A stretch of DNA of 17,500 nucleotides from NCBI GenBank assembly GCA_015478945.1, contig JABUQX010004761.1:15001-32500 (forward strand). Direction: 5' to 3'. Each line of letters starts with the position of its first letter. The stretch's first letter is position 1. Under the pieces are notes generated by a model. The model had not been told where the DNA came from, ran no database searches, and saw nothing but the letters and a program-made list of their open reading frames with translations. The translations under genes and the position numbers were made by a program. Shown in pieces: positions 1 through 8,893 of the stretch. This stretch comes from Trachelipus rathkii (taxonomy: Eukaryota; Arthropoda; Malacostraca; Isopoda; Trachelipodidae).

Positions 1-1273
1 TTTATGGGTAATTTAGTTTATTGAGGTGGTAGGGAAGTTATATGTTGATATTTGGTCGAAAGAGTTCGTCGAATGAGGGAAGAACTAATTTGGGGAAGAA
101 TAAGGTGGCTTTAGAAGTGGTTAGAGGATGTGTGGGATAAAATCTGTACATTGAAACAAATAATTGGAAATGAGGGAGAGAAGAATAAATTGTATTTAGG
201 ATTTATGGATTTTCAACAGGCATATAATAGGATTAATAGGGATCTATGCAGGTGTTAGTGGATATGGTGTTGGTGTAAGTTTCTATAGATCAAAAGTATG
301 TATGACGATAGTGAACGGTGTGTGTGGGAATAAATAGAGTCGAAGTGATTATTTTTAATATTAATAGCGGAGTGAGACAGGGATGTGGTATGTCTCCTTG
401 GCAACCCAATCTGTATATGGATGAGGTTATGATAGAATTAGAGGTAGGTGGGGACAAGGGATAGAGTAGAAATGATGTGAGAATGGAATGAAGTGGAGGA
501 TTTCCCTAACCATTATATGAGGATGATTTGGTTTTGTGTGGCCAATCTGAGGAGAGTTTGAGAGGACTAGTAGAGAGATTTGGTAGTGGTGTGTGTAAAA
601 GAAAGGGTTTGAAAGTAAATTAGATAAGAGTAAGGTTTATGGTTGTGAGTGAGAACAGACCTCAGTGTGAAGTTATGTTAGATTGGTAGCAGCTGGAAAA
701 AGTGATCTGAATTTAAATATTTAGGATATATGTTGAATGAAAAGGCAGCGGATGATGCAGAGTGTATTAGGAAAATTGTGAATGGCACTAAGGTGGCTGG
801 TGGCAGTCAAATCGTTGGTGGATGTTAAGGGACTAAGTGTTGTGTGCGCTAGGGTGTTACATGAGGGTATGTTGTTACCCGTGGTAATGATAGAAGTGGG
901 ACTATGGTCTGGAATATAGAGGTATAGATCTAAATTACAATGTGTTCAGATGGACCAATCTTAGTGGCGTGTTAGGTTGTGAAAAAGATATGATAAAAAT
1001 TGAGAATTGAACGTATTAAGAGAGTTTGTTTGGTGTGAGATCGGGTAAATGAGAGAAATGAAAGTACGTTGATTATGGTTTGGTCATGTGGAAAAGATGG
1101 ATGACAGACGGTCGGTTAAACGGATGTTTAGTGGTGAGTGTGTTGCGAATCGACCGGATGGGAGACTGAAGAAAATGTGGATTGAGTCAGAAAAGGAATG
1201 CCTGGAGGAGAGAAATGTGAGTTTGGCAGAGGCGAGAAGAAAGGTGCATAATAGGAGTGAATGGGGGTTGTGA
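1..1273 (+). pseudogene. RTE-like non-LTR retrotransposon reverse transcriptase, decayed, 5' end outside window
   Basis: This is the RT and C-terminal part of a LINE polyprotein, which would copy its own RNA at a nicked target. Reading across frames shows LKQII then LYLGFMDFQQAYNRINR at about 151..240 (RT motif A, with AYD changed to AYN), GVRQGCGMSPWQPNLYMD at about 370..423 (motif B), and LYEDDLVLCGQSEES around 513..557 (catalytic YADD box changed to YEDD, at 516..527). Then come FKYLGYMLNEK near 713 and a C-terminal block FGHVEKMDDRR, ending SLAEARRKVHNRSEWGL before the stop at 1271..1273. The YLGYML, GHVERM and C-terminal layout is typical of RTE-like LINEs. Frames change several times and stops interrupt it, so it is dead. 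The endonuclease part lies left of the window. Superfamily assignment to RTE rather than a neighbouring clade is inference. Confidence 0.88.
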
Positions 1274-1559
1274 GAGTTGATGGTTTGTAACCCACCTGCG
1301 CCAAAGAATTGACCCCACAATTGACGAGAGGTCATAATTGAGGGTCAATCGCGGTCCGTGAAGCTCTAGGGTGGATTTTTTCTGACTGCGACGAGTTCTC
1401 ACTTAATTGTATAAAGGGGCGTTAAGGCTGGGCTTTCCTTTCGATTGCTCCATATTCTTCTACTATTTTTTATGTTTCCGGTATATATGTTACGCACCTT
1501 GCCTCCAATCTGGGGGGGAGAAGATGGGTGGTTGATGGTGATGTTGATAATGATGATGA

Positions 1560-1563
<4 letters not shown>
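1274..1563 (+). mobile_element. Probable 3' UTR and simple-repeat tail of the RTE-like LINE
   Basis: The sequence after the LINE stop codon is moderately GC-rich, non-coding, and ends in a short (TGA)n tract (about 1550..1563) that runs directly into (AT)n. RTE-like LINEs commonly end in a short simple repeat instead of poly(A), so this fits the element's 3' end. The boundary is inferred from composition. Short open frames on the opposite strand here are shadows. Confidence 0.55.
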
Positions 1564-1630
<67 letters not shown>

Positions 1631-1637
1631 TATATAT

Positions 1638-1672
<35 letters not shown>

Positions 1673-1680
1673 TATATGCA
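1562..1680. repeat. (AT)n microsatellite, imperfect
   Basis: Almost pure alternating AT with a few phase breaks. It sits between the TGA tail of the left LINE and the GTACTT-rich element, so it may have grown from the LINE tail. Confidence 0.95.
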
Positions 1681-1850
1681 ACTTTTCATAAAGTACTTGT
1701 ACTTGTACTTGTACTTGATACCATGTACTTGTACTTGTACTTGTACTTGAACAAATTCTAGAGTACTTGTATTGTACTTGCTACATTGAACATTCTAAGT
1801 ACTTGTACTTGTACTTGACATTGAAAAAAATGTACTTGAACCCAACCCTG
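1681..1850. mobile_element. hAT-like non-autonomous element end built of GTACTT hexamers
   Basis: Arrays of GTACTT (1692..1750 and 1798..1818, with degenerate copies between) end at 1841..1850 in CCCAACCCTG. Read from the minus strand the end is CAGGGTTGGGTTCAAGTACA, which resembles hAT terminal inverted repeats (CAGGG-TGGG followed by AAGTAC repeats). The other end is not visible; it appears lost in the (AT)n tract on the left. If 1850 is the terminus, the next 8 bp (ATAAATAT) would be the target duplication, which cannot be tested without the other end. Confidence 0.55.
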
Positions 1851-1853
1851 ATA

Positions 1854-1854
1854 A

Positions 1855-1902
<48 letters not shown>
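1854..1902. repeat. (AT)n microsatellite
   Basis: About 45 bp of alternating AT immediately right of the hAT-like end. Between this tract and 2115 lies AT-rich non-coding DNA, interpreted as the start of intron 2 of the esterase gene. No further esterase exon was seen there. Confidence 0.9.
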
Positions 1903-1903
<1 letters not shown>

Positions 1904-2115
1904 AAGCAAATAATATCAAATAAAAACATCTTAAAATTTCTTGTACATTAGATTATACTATTTATAGTGCCTCCAATTTATCATAAAAAGAAAAATAATT
2001 ACCTAAATATATTTATGTAAACAATAAATTAGATAAGTAAATAAATAAATAAGCAAATAAATAACTCACATTATAAGATATGGTTTAAGTTATCTTTGAG
2101 AATCATATTACATAC

Positions 2116-2274
2116 CATTGGAGTGTAAACATTTAAAATGAGGCAGTCTTCCCTACCATAGAAGGGAAGAGTTTTGTTTGTTTTCACAAAGTCGGTAATA
2201 GAGTGATGAAGGCAAGGAATAGGGTTCTTCGTTCCATCCAATATGCCATCCCATGACGTAAGAGGTACTGGGTC
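2116..2274 (-). CDS. Type-B carboxylesterase, exon 2 (partial gene)
   Basis: Minus-strand exon of 53 codons, entirely open, bounded by an acceptor (ATCATAG before 2274) and a strong donor (GTATGT at 2115..2110). It starts DPVPLTSWDGILDG and ends GREDCLILNVYTPM. SWDG, the Cys of PIPCL and EDCLxLNVYTP are hallmarks of COesterase-family enzymes; the two Cys (exon residues 21 and 44) match the conserved first disulfide. The usual EDCLYLNV Tyr is Ile here. It joins in phase 0 to exon 1, giving LRFK-DPVP, the expected family continuity. The product would hydrolyse carboxylic esters in the secretory or extracellular space; juvenile-hormone, detoxifying or neuroligin-like roles cannot be told apart from this part. 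The catalytic Ser, Glu and His would be in later exons, left of the window. There is no stop or frameshift, unlike the surrounding repeats. Confidence 0.85.
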
Positions 2275-2278
2275 CTAT

Positions 2279-2336
2279 GATATATATATATATTATATAT
2301 ATATAGTATATATATATACTATATATATATATATAA
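2279..2336. repeat. (AT)n tract adjoining the exon 2 acceptor
   Basis: Imperfect alternating AT with a few AGT and TACT breaks. It occupies the place where the minus-strand gene should have branch point and pyrimidine tract. Confidence 0.9.
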
Positions 2337-2811
2337 AATAAAAATTAATAGATGGAGAATAATAACTTTAAAAAAGTATATATAGTAATGCAAAATAATA
2401 TATAATAATATTTAACCTTAAATAATAAATTGTGATGTAAAATAATATATATAATAATATATATAATATATAATATATGGGTTTGGGTGTTCAAGTTAAA
2501 TAATTAATTAATGTTTAATGATGGTGAATAAAACTGACTCCATTATTTCTAGATATAATATATGTATAATATAAGTAGGTTTGCACAAATGTTTTCACAT
2601 GGAAATAGCAAAATATATTGTACGCTTTTTTCTTACAGTGTAAACTACCAAGCAAAGATGTACCTTTGGTTGAATCATTACCACTGCCAGTATTACAAGG
2701 CTAGGAGGGAGAATTAATACATACAGTTCGTCTGGTTACGAGAGTGTGACTGGTTATCATTTCCAAAAGTTTCTCGTTACTAAAACAAAGATAGACAACA
2801 CTACTATAAAT
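2337..2811. other. AT-rich intronic DNA with one uncharacterised open stretch
   Basis: 2337..2480 is low-complexity AT and AAT DNA. From about 2668 to 2889 one plus-strand frame stays open for roughly 70 codons without an ATG (it includes SSGYESVTGYHFQKFLV), preceded by a TTTCTTACAG acceptor-like site at about 2629..2638. I recognise no family and the open frame runs into the adjacent hairpin element, so I do not call a gene. Confidence 0.35.
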
Positions 2812-3079
2812 CAGGAGTTTGAAAAAATTTTTCCACTTGATAGTAAAGTTTTCAACCATTTTTTTCAAGCATTAATCAATTTGTGATTTTTTTGATTTTT
2901 TTGATATTTTTGATTTTTTTCAGATTCGTAACGTCACGCGATATATAATTTGTAACCTGCAAATTATATTTCGCGTGACGTTACGAATCCAAAAAATCAA
3001 AAATATCAAAAAAATCAAAAAAATCACAAATTGATTTTTTTTAAAAAAATCAAAAAAATCACCAAAATTGCCATCCCTG
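2812..3079. mobile_element. Hairpin-forming MITE, possibly hAT-related
   Basis: A near-perfect inverted repeat spans 2874..3036. Its arms begin AATCAATTTGTGATTTTTTT and contain ATTCGTAACGTCACGCG, against CGCGTGACGTTACGAAT on the other side, with a loop of about 10 bp around 2952..2960. The right end reads CAGGGATGGCAATTTTGG from the minus strand (ending at 3079), like a hAT terminus. The left end may be CAGGAGTTTG at 2812. The 8-bp flanks CTATAAAT and CTTATAAT are similar but not identical. The hairpin is directly visible; hAT affiliation and the outer limits are tentative. Confidence 0.6.
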
Positions 3080-3442
3080 CTTATAATAAATAATTATTCA
3101 GAGTAATGTTATTTATAGAAAAGCCTTTCTAATTTAAAAGCGTATTACAAATAGTTGAAGGTAAATTTGAACAAGGAAGAGCTAATTTTTCTTTGAAATT
3201 TCTAGCCTTGAAAGCTCGAGATATATAAAATATTATTAAGAACGATAAAATAATGGAAATTTTATCAACCTTTAAATTAGGGTGTTTGCTGAGCCATAAA
3301 CTAAAATTCTCTGAGATAAACTCGTCGTTACAAAATAAATTATAGACTATAAATCAAAATTCAAATACAAGTTTTTTCATATTGTATGCTTTTGCAAAAT
3401 ATATTGGAGAAACATGTACAATTGTTACAGGAGAACAATATA
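3080..3442. other. AT-rich intronic DNA, nothing recognised
   Basis: No coding similarity, splice-bounded exon or repeat structure was recognised. Plus-strand open frames here lead into the inverted-repeat element on the right and are not protein-like. Confidence 0.5.
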
Positions 3443-4072
3443 TGGTAATATTATTGCAGAGGGGCTTCACCCCATATTTTTATAAAAGTCACAGCATACA
3501 CTCTAAAAAAATAATACTGAATAATAATGAAAGCGAAAATGGGTGCTCTCTTTTGGAAAAAAAGTTACAGCCTCTCAAAGTTGTTAAAAATCCCATAGAC
3601 TTTTCATTTTTGAGTCATTCAGGTTAGTTCTCATTTCAGGCACTCTAGTTCAGGTTATGATAAGTTTTGTTAGGTATACACAGAGAAAACCTATGCATAC
3701 TTAACAAATCTTATCATAACCTGAACTAGGATGGCCCTAAAACGCGCACGAGGCCCACTAATTTTTTTTATAAGAAATCCTATGGAAAATTTTAAACTTT
3801 GAGAGGCTGTAGCTTTTTTGCCTAATGTCTTAAATCATTTTCGTCTTTTTTTTAAACTTCATTATTATTTTTTTAGAGTAGATCCTGTGATTTTTAATTT
3901 TTTTTAATCAGAAAATCCTATGGGATTTTTAACAACTTTGAGAGGCTGTAACTTTTTATCCTAAAGAATGCACCCATTTTCGTTTTCATTATTTTTTATT
4001 ATTATTTTTTTTTAGAGTATATCCTGTGATTTTTATAAAAATCGGGGGTGAAGACTCTCTTCATTAATATCA

Positions 4073-4075
<3 letters not shown>
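3443..4075. mobile_element. Nested inverted-repeat element with a duplicated right arm
   Basis: The left arm (about 3443..3600) is the reverse complement of the right arm (about 3915..4075). The two share 34 identical bases (3564..3597 against 3919..3952, including CTTTGAGAGGCTGTAAC) and the ends CTTCACCCC (3464..3472) and GGGGGTGAAG (4044..4053). A second, more diverged copy of the right arm lies in the same orientation at about 3765..3900. The centre is an 85-bp palindrome. No transposase frame is present, so this is a foldback or MITE-like non-autonomous unit. Its right edge abuts (AT)n, consistent with insertion at TA-rich DNA. Family unknown. Confidence 0.75.
3645..3729. repeat. 85-bp palindrome inside the inverted-repeat element
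   Basis: The arms share CTAGTTCAGGTTATGATAAG exactly and then continue with few mismatches (TTTGTTAGGTAT against TTTGTTAAGTAT), around a short loop near 3678..3692. Confidence 0.9.
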
Positions 4076-4123
<48 letters not shown>

Positions 4124-4179
4124 TTATATAATTATATATATAATATATATTATATATATATTATATATATATATATATA

Positions 4180-4228
<49 letters not shown>

Positions 4229-4355
4229 TATATATATATATATATATATATATTTCTATAATAATATATATATAAAATATATATATATATATTAATATAT
4301 ATATATATATATATATTAATATATATATATATATTATATATATATATATATATAT

Positions 4356-4397
<42 letters not shown>

Positions 4398-4406
4398 ATA
4401 TTTAAT
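4076..4406. repeat. Long imperfect (AT)n tract
   Basis: About 330 bp of alternating AT with scattered phase slips and single interruptions (AGATT, CTTAT, TTTCTATAAT). Confidence 0.95.
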
Positions 4407-5569
4407 ATAGTAAAGCGGGTGAAAGATACATTATTCTCATATTTATTTACCTTTAAATTTAAATTTTTTCCATTGTGATACTTGATGTTGATGGTTTAAA
4501 ATGTGCATCTACATGAGTGACAAACGGCCCTGAATTATGGAGTTTTTAGAGTTTTTATTTCTTGTAGATATGGGGGTCAAAGGTGCGGTCAAACTCGGAC
4601 AGAAGGAGGATTGACTTTGAACAGGGTGTATTTTAATCTCACACCACTATATAAATTTTAACAGTATTTTGCGTTATTGTATTGGCACAAATATTTTAAT
4701 TTAATTAGGTACATCACTAATGCACTAAATGTTTTAAATTTGACATTTAAAACTTAATGTAACTTAAGCTCTTATCAACTAAATAGTTTTGCCATCAAGT
4801 AAACTTAAAACACTAGATAGGTACAGTATCGTACCGTTCTAAACATATATATGTACAGAAGGTACCTATGGTACTTATATACTAGTTCAATACTACTATA
4901 TACTATGGTACTTAAATACTATATACTGTATATACTAGTTCAAAGTCACCCCACAAAGAGTGTTCAATCTCACCCCACAACTAATAAACACTAACCAATT
5001 TAATTCTGTCCATATTAGAACTTTAAACGCAGCGACATAAAAATCTATGGAAATTACTCCAAATATGTCCCAACCTTTTTTGGGGGGGAGAATTTTTTCA
5101 CTCAATATGGTGCAACTTACTTTTATGAAATTTGAAGTTTTTTTAGGTGGATCTTTGGGTGCACATATTAGAATGCATGTTAGTGTAATTGATATAGTGA
5201 AATTACAGTTAAATAAGGCAATCTTTAAGGTTTAAAAAAAAATATGTAGGTTAGTAATTTTTTGAGATATAGGGTCAAATATCCTTAGGGTTATTTTGTT
5301 CAAAGTCACCTCACCGTTCAATTTCACCCCGTTTTACGCTACATATATACTGGGGATGATGACCTCATTTTGAGATAGTGAGGCGTGAGAAAATAGATTT
5401 AATAATGTAAACAAATTCCTACTGCATACCAAATTACCAATGGGAAAGTGTTGTTTATATAAATAAATTCTGATTGTTAAAGAACTAGTACCTTCTATGG
5501 AGCACAAGATAAAAGACTTTACTGCGCAGTGTACGTAATGTCTAATTATAAAATACATTATATGTTATG
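4407..5569. other. AT-rich intronic DNA with dispersed short repeats
   Basis: No gene was recognised. The motif TTCAAAGTCACC followed by TTCAAT(C/T)TCACCCC occurs at about 4939..4978 and again at 5300..5331, and an inverted partial copy (GACTTTGAACAGGGTG) lies near 4613. TATACTAGTTCAA occurs twice (about 4878 and 4931). These could be ends of an old element. A 62-codon open frame at 5047..5235 has no recognisable features and was not called. Confidence 0.4.
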
Positions 5570-6717
5570 TCAAATGGAATTTTTTTTATTCACTAATCTC
5601 CGTCTGAAATAGTTAATTCGTTGTTTCTTCAAAATTTGAATTTGACGTGTAATTCTCTCAGGTTGGGGACCAAATGCCGAGGTATGCTCCTCTGAAGAGG
5701 ACGCTTTATCTAGATCAAAAATATTAGAATGGATTTCCAACTGGTATAGATGAACTATAGCAAGAGGATCTCCCCATTTATCAAATTTAATGATAATGAC
5801 AGGACATACCCATCGGGAGAAGTGTGAAGGATTTTTACTATGCCTAATTTCCATTTCAGACGAGGATCATCGTTCTCTACCAAGACTACATCACCGATAA
5901 CAATGTTAGGATGGCCAGAAACATTCCAAGATTGTTTAAGAGTAAGTAAATAGTATTTACTCCAAGCAAACTGGAATTTGGAAATAAGCGAAATTATATA
6001 CCGATATTTTTATTTAATTTGACTGCATACTGGTAAGTAGTGTCTTATTATAAAGCTTTTCCGGAATAAGAAGAGTATTGAGCTTATAACCCACTAATAG
6101 GTGGGAGGGAATGAGAGGACCTTGGCAATGGAGCTCGTCTACCCACAAAGATGAGGGGTCTGCAATTAAGAATTAGCTAGATCTCAGCGAGAACTGTGTA
6201 AAATTCGTCGTGCGACTAAATCAATTTTTTAAAATTCTCTTGAAGTAGATTTTAGTTAACCAGATTAAACATTCAAAGAACAAACCGTAGTGGCTACTAG
6301 GAGCTGGGTTAAATCTCCTTGTAAGTAATGGAGTGTTCGGTCAAAAAAATCTCCAACCGATGGTAACGTATGCAACTGTTTAATATACTGAGATGTCGCT
6401 TGAAAATAAGTCGCATTCTCCAAGCATATTATAGAAGGAGTACCACGTCTGCCTATGAACCTACGTATTGCCTTCAAGTAAGACTCTGTGCTATTATCGA
6501 AGCCAAGCTTAAGATGAACAACTTGGGTAACAGCGCAAGTAAAAAGTTATATCACACTTAGTGACGGCAGTTTTCGATATCTTTCTATTAAAGTAATCTG
6601 CAAGATCTACCTCGATGACTATAAAGGGTTTGCACTCCCCCACACGAGAACTATGCAAAGGCGCGATAGGAGCAGAACGAAAATGAACTACCTGGAAACG
6701 TTTACGCAGAACACAAG
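5570..6717 (-). pseudogene. BEL/Pao-type LTR retrotransposon pol: integrase plus DUF5641-like tail, decayed
   Basis: Reading the minus strand from 6717 downward gives CVLRKRFQVVHF and the block RVGECKPFIVIEVDLAD, where the Asp at 6605..6607 corresponds to the first integrase catalytic residue. Next come LFTCAVTQVVHLKL, then AIRRFIGRRGTPSIICLENAT, where the second Asp (usual SDNAT) is Glu (6418..6420). SSHYGLFFECLIWL keeps the third acidic residue, Glu at 6272..6274. Further on are LNCRPLIFV, HLLVGYKLNTL, then SGHPNIVIGDVVLVENDDPR and WKLG (about 5845..5930), and VHLYQLEI. The order integrase, then GD-V-V-DD-PR-W, then LYPLEI matches the Pao-type integrase plus DUF5641 C-terminus. Several frameshifts separate these pieces, so it is inactive. 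Protease, RT and LTRs were not seen. Confidence 0.85.
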
Positions 6718-6734
6718 GCGGAGGGGGGGGGGGA

Positions 6735-7150
6735 CTATCTTCTTTATAGTTTTCCGCATGCGTGTAAAATGAAATTTCCATCCAAATTCATTTTTCTACG
6801 AAGATTCCACTTATTCTTATTCTTAACCTTTCGCACTCCCTTCCAGAAGAGCTTCCTATTCCCTTGTAGGTCCCATTCATCCTCCTTCCAAAGTCCAAAC
6901 TGTTCATTTATCTCTTTTTTTTTTCCTCCTATCTATGCAAATTTTAGTCCTTCTTTATATATTTTCATACATCTTTCTTTTTAGATCTTATCATTGTCTC
7001 TTTGCACATTCAACCACATCTCATATTTACATTTAATCATTTGCCTTACCTCTTCATTCCACTACTGTCCATAGACACCCTTACTTCCTACTTTAGCATA
7101 TCCGCATACTTCTCTTGCACTACTAACAAAGGCTTCCTTCATTTCCTTCC
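6735..7150 (-). pseudogene. LINE fragment: linker between endonuclease and RT, RTE-like
   Basis: On the minus strand this reads MKEAFVSSAREVCGYAK, then YGQ-stop-WNEEVRQMIKCKYEMWLNV (the stop replaces the usual first Trp, at 7062..7064), and after frame changes EINEQFGLWKEDEWDLQGN and RKLFWKGVRKVK. The WWNEEVR...K...W...Y...NRKLFWK...V layout is the region between the AP-like endonuclease and the RT of RTE-like and related LINEs. On the plus strand the stretch is C-rich and G-poor, the mirror of the strand bias of the plus-strand LINEs. It ends near a poly-G tract (6720..6733) where the BEL/Pao sequence begins. Confidence 0.75.

Positions 7151-7152
<2 letters not shown>

Positions 7153-7212
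<60 letters not shown>
7153..7212. repeat. (CA)n microsatellite, about 30 units
   Basis: Uninterrupted CA repeat that passes directly into (TA)n on its right. Confidence 0.98.
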
Positions 7213-7249
<37 letters not shown>

Positions 7250-7351
7250 TATATATAAATATAGATTTATAATTTATATATATATGTAAAGTAAAGATAT
7301 ATATTTATATAAAGCTTATATAAATATATTATATATAATATATATATATAT

Positions 7352-7404
<53 letters not shown>
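7212..7404. repeat. (TA)n microsatellite, interrupted
   Basis: Alternating TA with an interruption around 7245..7340 (GATTTATAATTTATATATAT and similar), then a clean run to 7404. Confidence 0.95.
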
Positions 7405-7406
<2 letters not shown>

Positions 7407-8031
7407 TGAGACTTCGTGGAGTGAAGACGTGTCCAAGTTCTCTCTCTGTTATTTGTGAATATAATCGTCTGCTAACTTGTGCTAGGACATTCGTGTAGTA
7501 AGATTGTGTCGTTGGCGAGTCCAACATTTTACGGCAAACAAAGTTTCGGTTCATGAATTGAAATAAATTAAGTTGGTTGCATAACCTTGATCGGCCTACT
7601 GTGTGCATATATGATGCATGCGTATCAATTGTAACTATTTTCAGTTACTAAACACTGGTGGGAAAACAGTATATAAAACGTGCTAAGGGCATAAATTATC
7701 ACGGTTATTCAGGAAAATTGTTGAGGCCGGAGCAATTATTGATTACCTGCAGGTAATTTACCTGTAGACATTTGTGTCGTTCGGCGAGTTCGGCATTTCA
7801 CTGAAGCAAAGTTTAGGCCTCGTGAATTGCAAATAAATTAAGTTTGTTGCATAACCTGGATCTACCTACTGTGTGTGCATGCAAGCATATCAATTGTAAC
7901 TATTTAGCTACTAATCATTAGTGAAAAAATCAATATATAAAGCGTGCTATTGGCATAAATTATTCTATTACTCAGGAAAATCACAAAAATTCAGGAAAAT
8001 TATTGAAGCCGGAACAATTGATAATTGATAG
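7405..8031. repeat. Two-copy diverged tandem duplication, unit about 265 bp
   Basis: Copy A (about 7504..7771) and copy B (about 7772..8031) both begin TTGTGTCGTT-GGCGAGT and share CATGAATTG or CGTGAATTG, AAATAAATTAAGTT, TTGCATAACC, TATCAATTGTAACTATTT, ATATAAA-CGTGCTA and CAGGAAAATT near their ends. 7405..7503 is single-copy and non-coding. GGCGAGTCC is vaguely like sequence next to an LTR primer site, but no LTR pair was found. Confidence 0.85.
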
Positions 8032-8280
8032 GACACAACTACTAACATGGATAATTTTACTAAAAATTCCTACCACTTACCTAAGGCAGCGTAACGTATA
8101 GTACTATATAAATCATTTTGGAAGGACATTGTATATATATATATATATGGGTTTTGGGTGAGTGCAGATGATGCCGATTTCATGAGAAAATTTACTAGAA
8201 CTTCTTGACTTTTCATTCGGGAATAAGTTTATTGTTTTATTCGAAAAATGGTGATATGTTGATTAAATACTTAATGTGTG
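8032..8280. other. Non-coding spacer
   Basis: Includes a short (TA)n at about 8132..8148. No gene, element end or structure was recognised. Confidence 0.5.
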
Positions 8281-8893
8281 GAATGTTTTATAAATTTTAA
8301 TACATGAATTTTTTTATGTATATTTTATAAGTATTACTGGAAGACTGAGGAAAGCGCACAATTTACTAGCTTTAAGGAAAAACATGGATTTTAATGATTT
8401 TCTTTTAGAATACTTTTAATAAATAGATGTATATAAGAATGCTTTCTGGAAAACTTTAGGAGTGTTAAGTTTGTGATAACAAAGTGACTCGATTTGTCAA
8501 GCTGTATTTTTAGAACGAGAAATTTTATAGAAATTGTTTGTCATAAATTTGTATCTATTTTAACGTAGGAATAAACGTAGGAATGTGTATGGAATGTTTT
8601 ATAGATTTTAATACATGAATTTTTATACAATATTTTATAAGTATTACTAGAAGGCTGAAGAAAGCGCACAATTTACTGGCTTTAAGAGGAAAAACATAAA
8701 TTTTAATGATTTTCTTTTGGAATACTTTTAATAAATAGATGTATATAAGAATAATTTTTTGAAAAATTTTTATAGTGTTAAGTCTGTGAGAATAAAGTGA
8801 CTCGATTTGTCAAGCTGTATTTTTGGAACGATAAATTTTATAATAATTGTTTGTATAAATTTTTATCTATTTTAACGTAGGAATAAATAAATA
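8281..8893. repeat. Two-copy tandem duplication, unit 311 bp, upstream of the LINE
   Basis: Copy 1 starts with GAATGTTTTATAAATTTTAA at 8281 and copy 2 with GAATGTTTTATAGATTTTAA at 8592. Both contain AAAGCGCACAATTTACT, TTTTAATGATTTTCTTTT, AATAAATAGATGTATATAAG, GTGACTCGATTTGTCAAGCT and end TATTTTAACGTAGGAATAAA. The two copies are very similar, with small indels. They end where the presumed 5' leader of the plus-strand LINE begins. Confidence 0.95.

Noticed and set aside
1445..1761. Plus-strand open frames rich in YIYIYI and CTCT or VLVL
   Set aside because: They are translations of (AT)n and GTACTT repeats with no protein features.
1681..1840. CRISPR-like regular repeats (GTACTT)
   Set aside because: Units are 6 bp with no spacers and the setting is eukaryotic; this is a hexamer repeat in a transposon end.
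3382..3627. 81-codon plus-strand frame
   Set aside because: It lies mostly inside the left arm of the inverted-repeat element, which also occurs in inverted orientation on the right, so its coding status is not credible.
5047..5235. 62-codon plus-strand frame starting MEITPNMSQ
   Set aside because: No recognisable family, AT-rich intronic setting and no splice sites that would extend it.
7504..7530. LTR primer-binding-site-like GGCGAGTCC
   Set aside because: No LTR pair, no TG...CA ends and no gag or pol follow it; it is repeated in both tandem units, which argues for a duplicated fragment.
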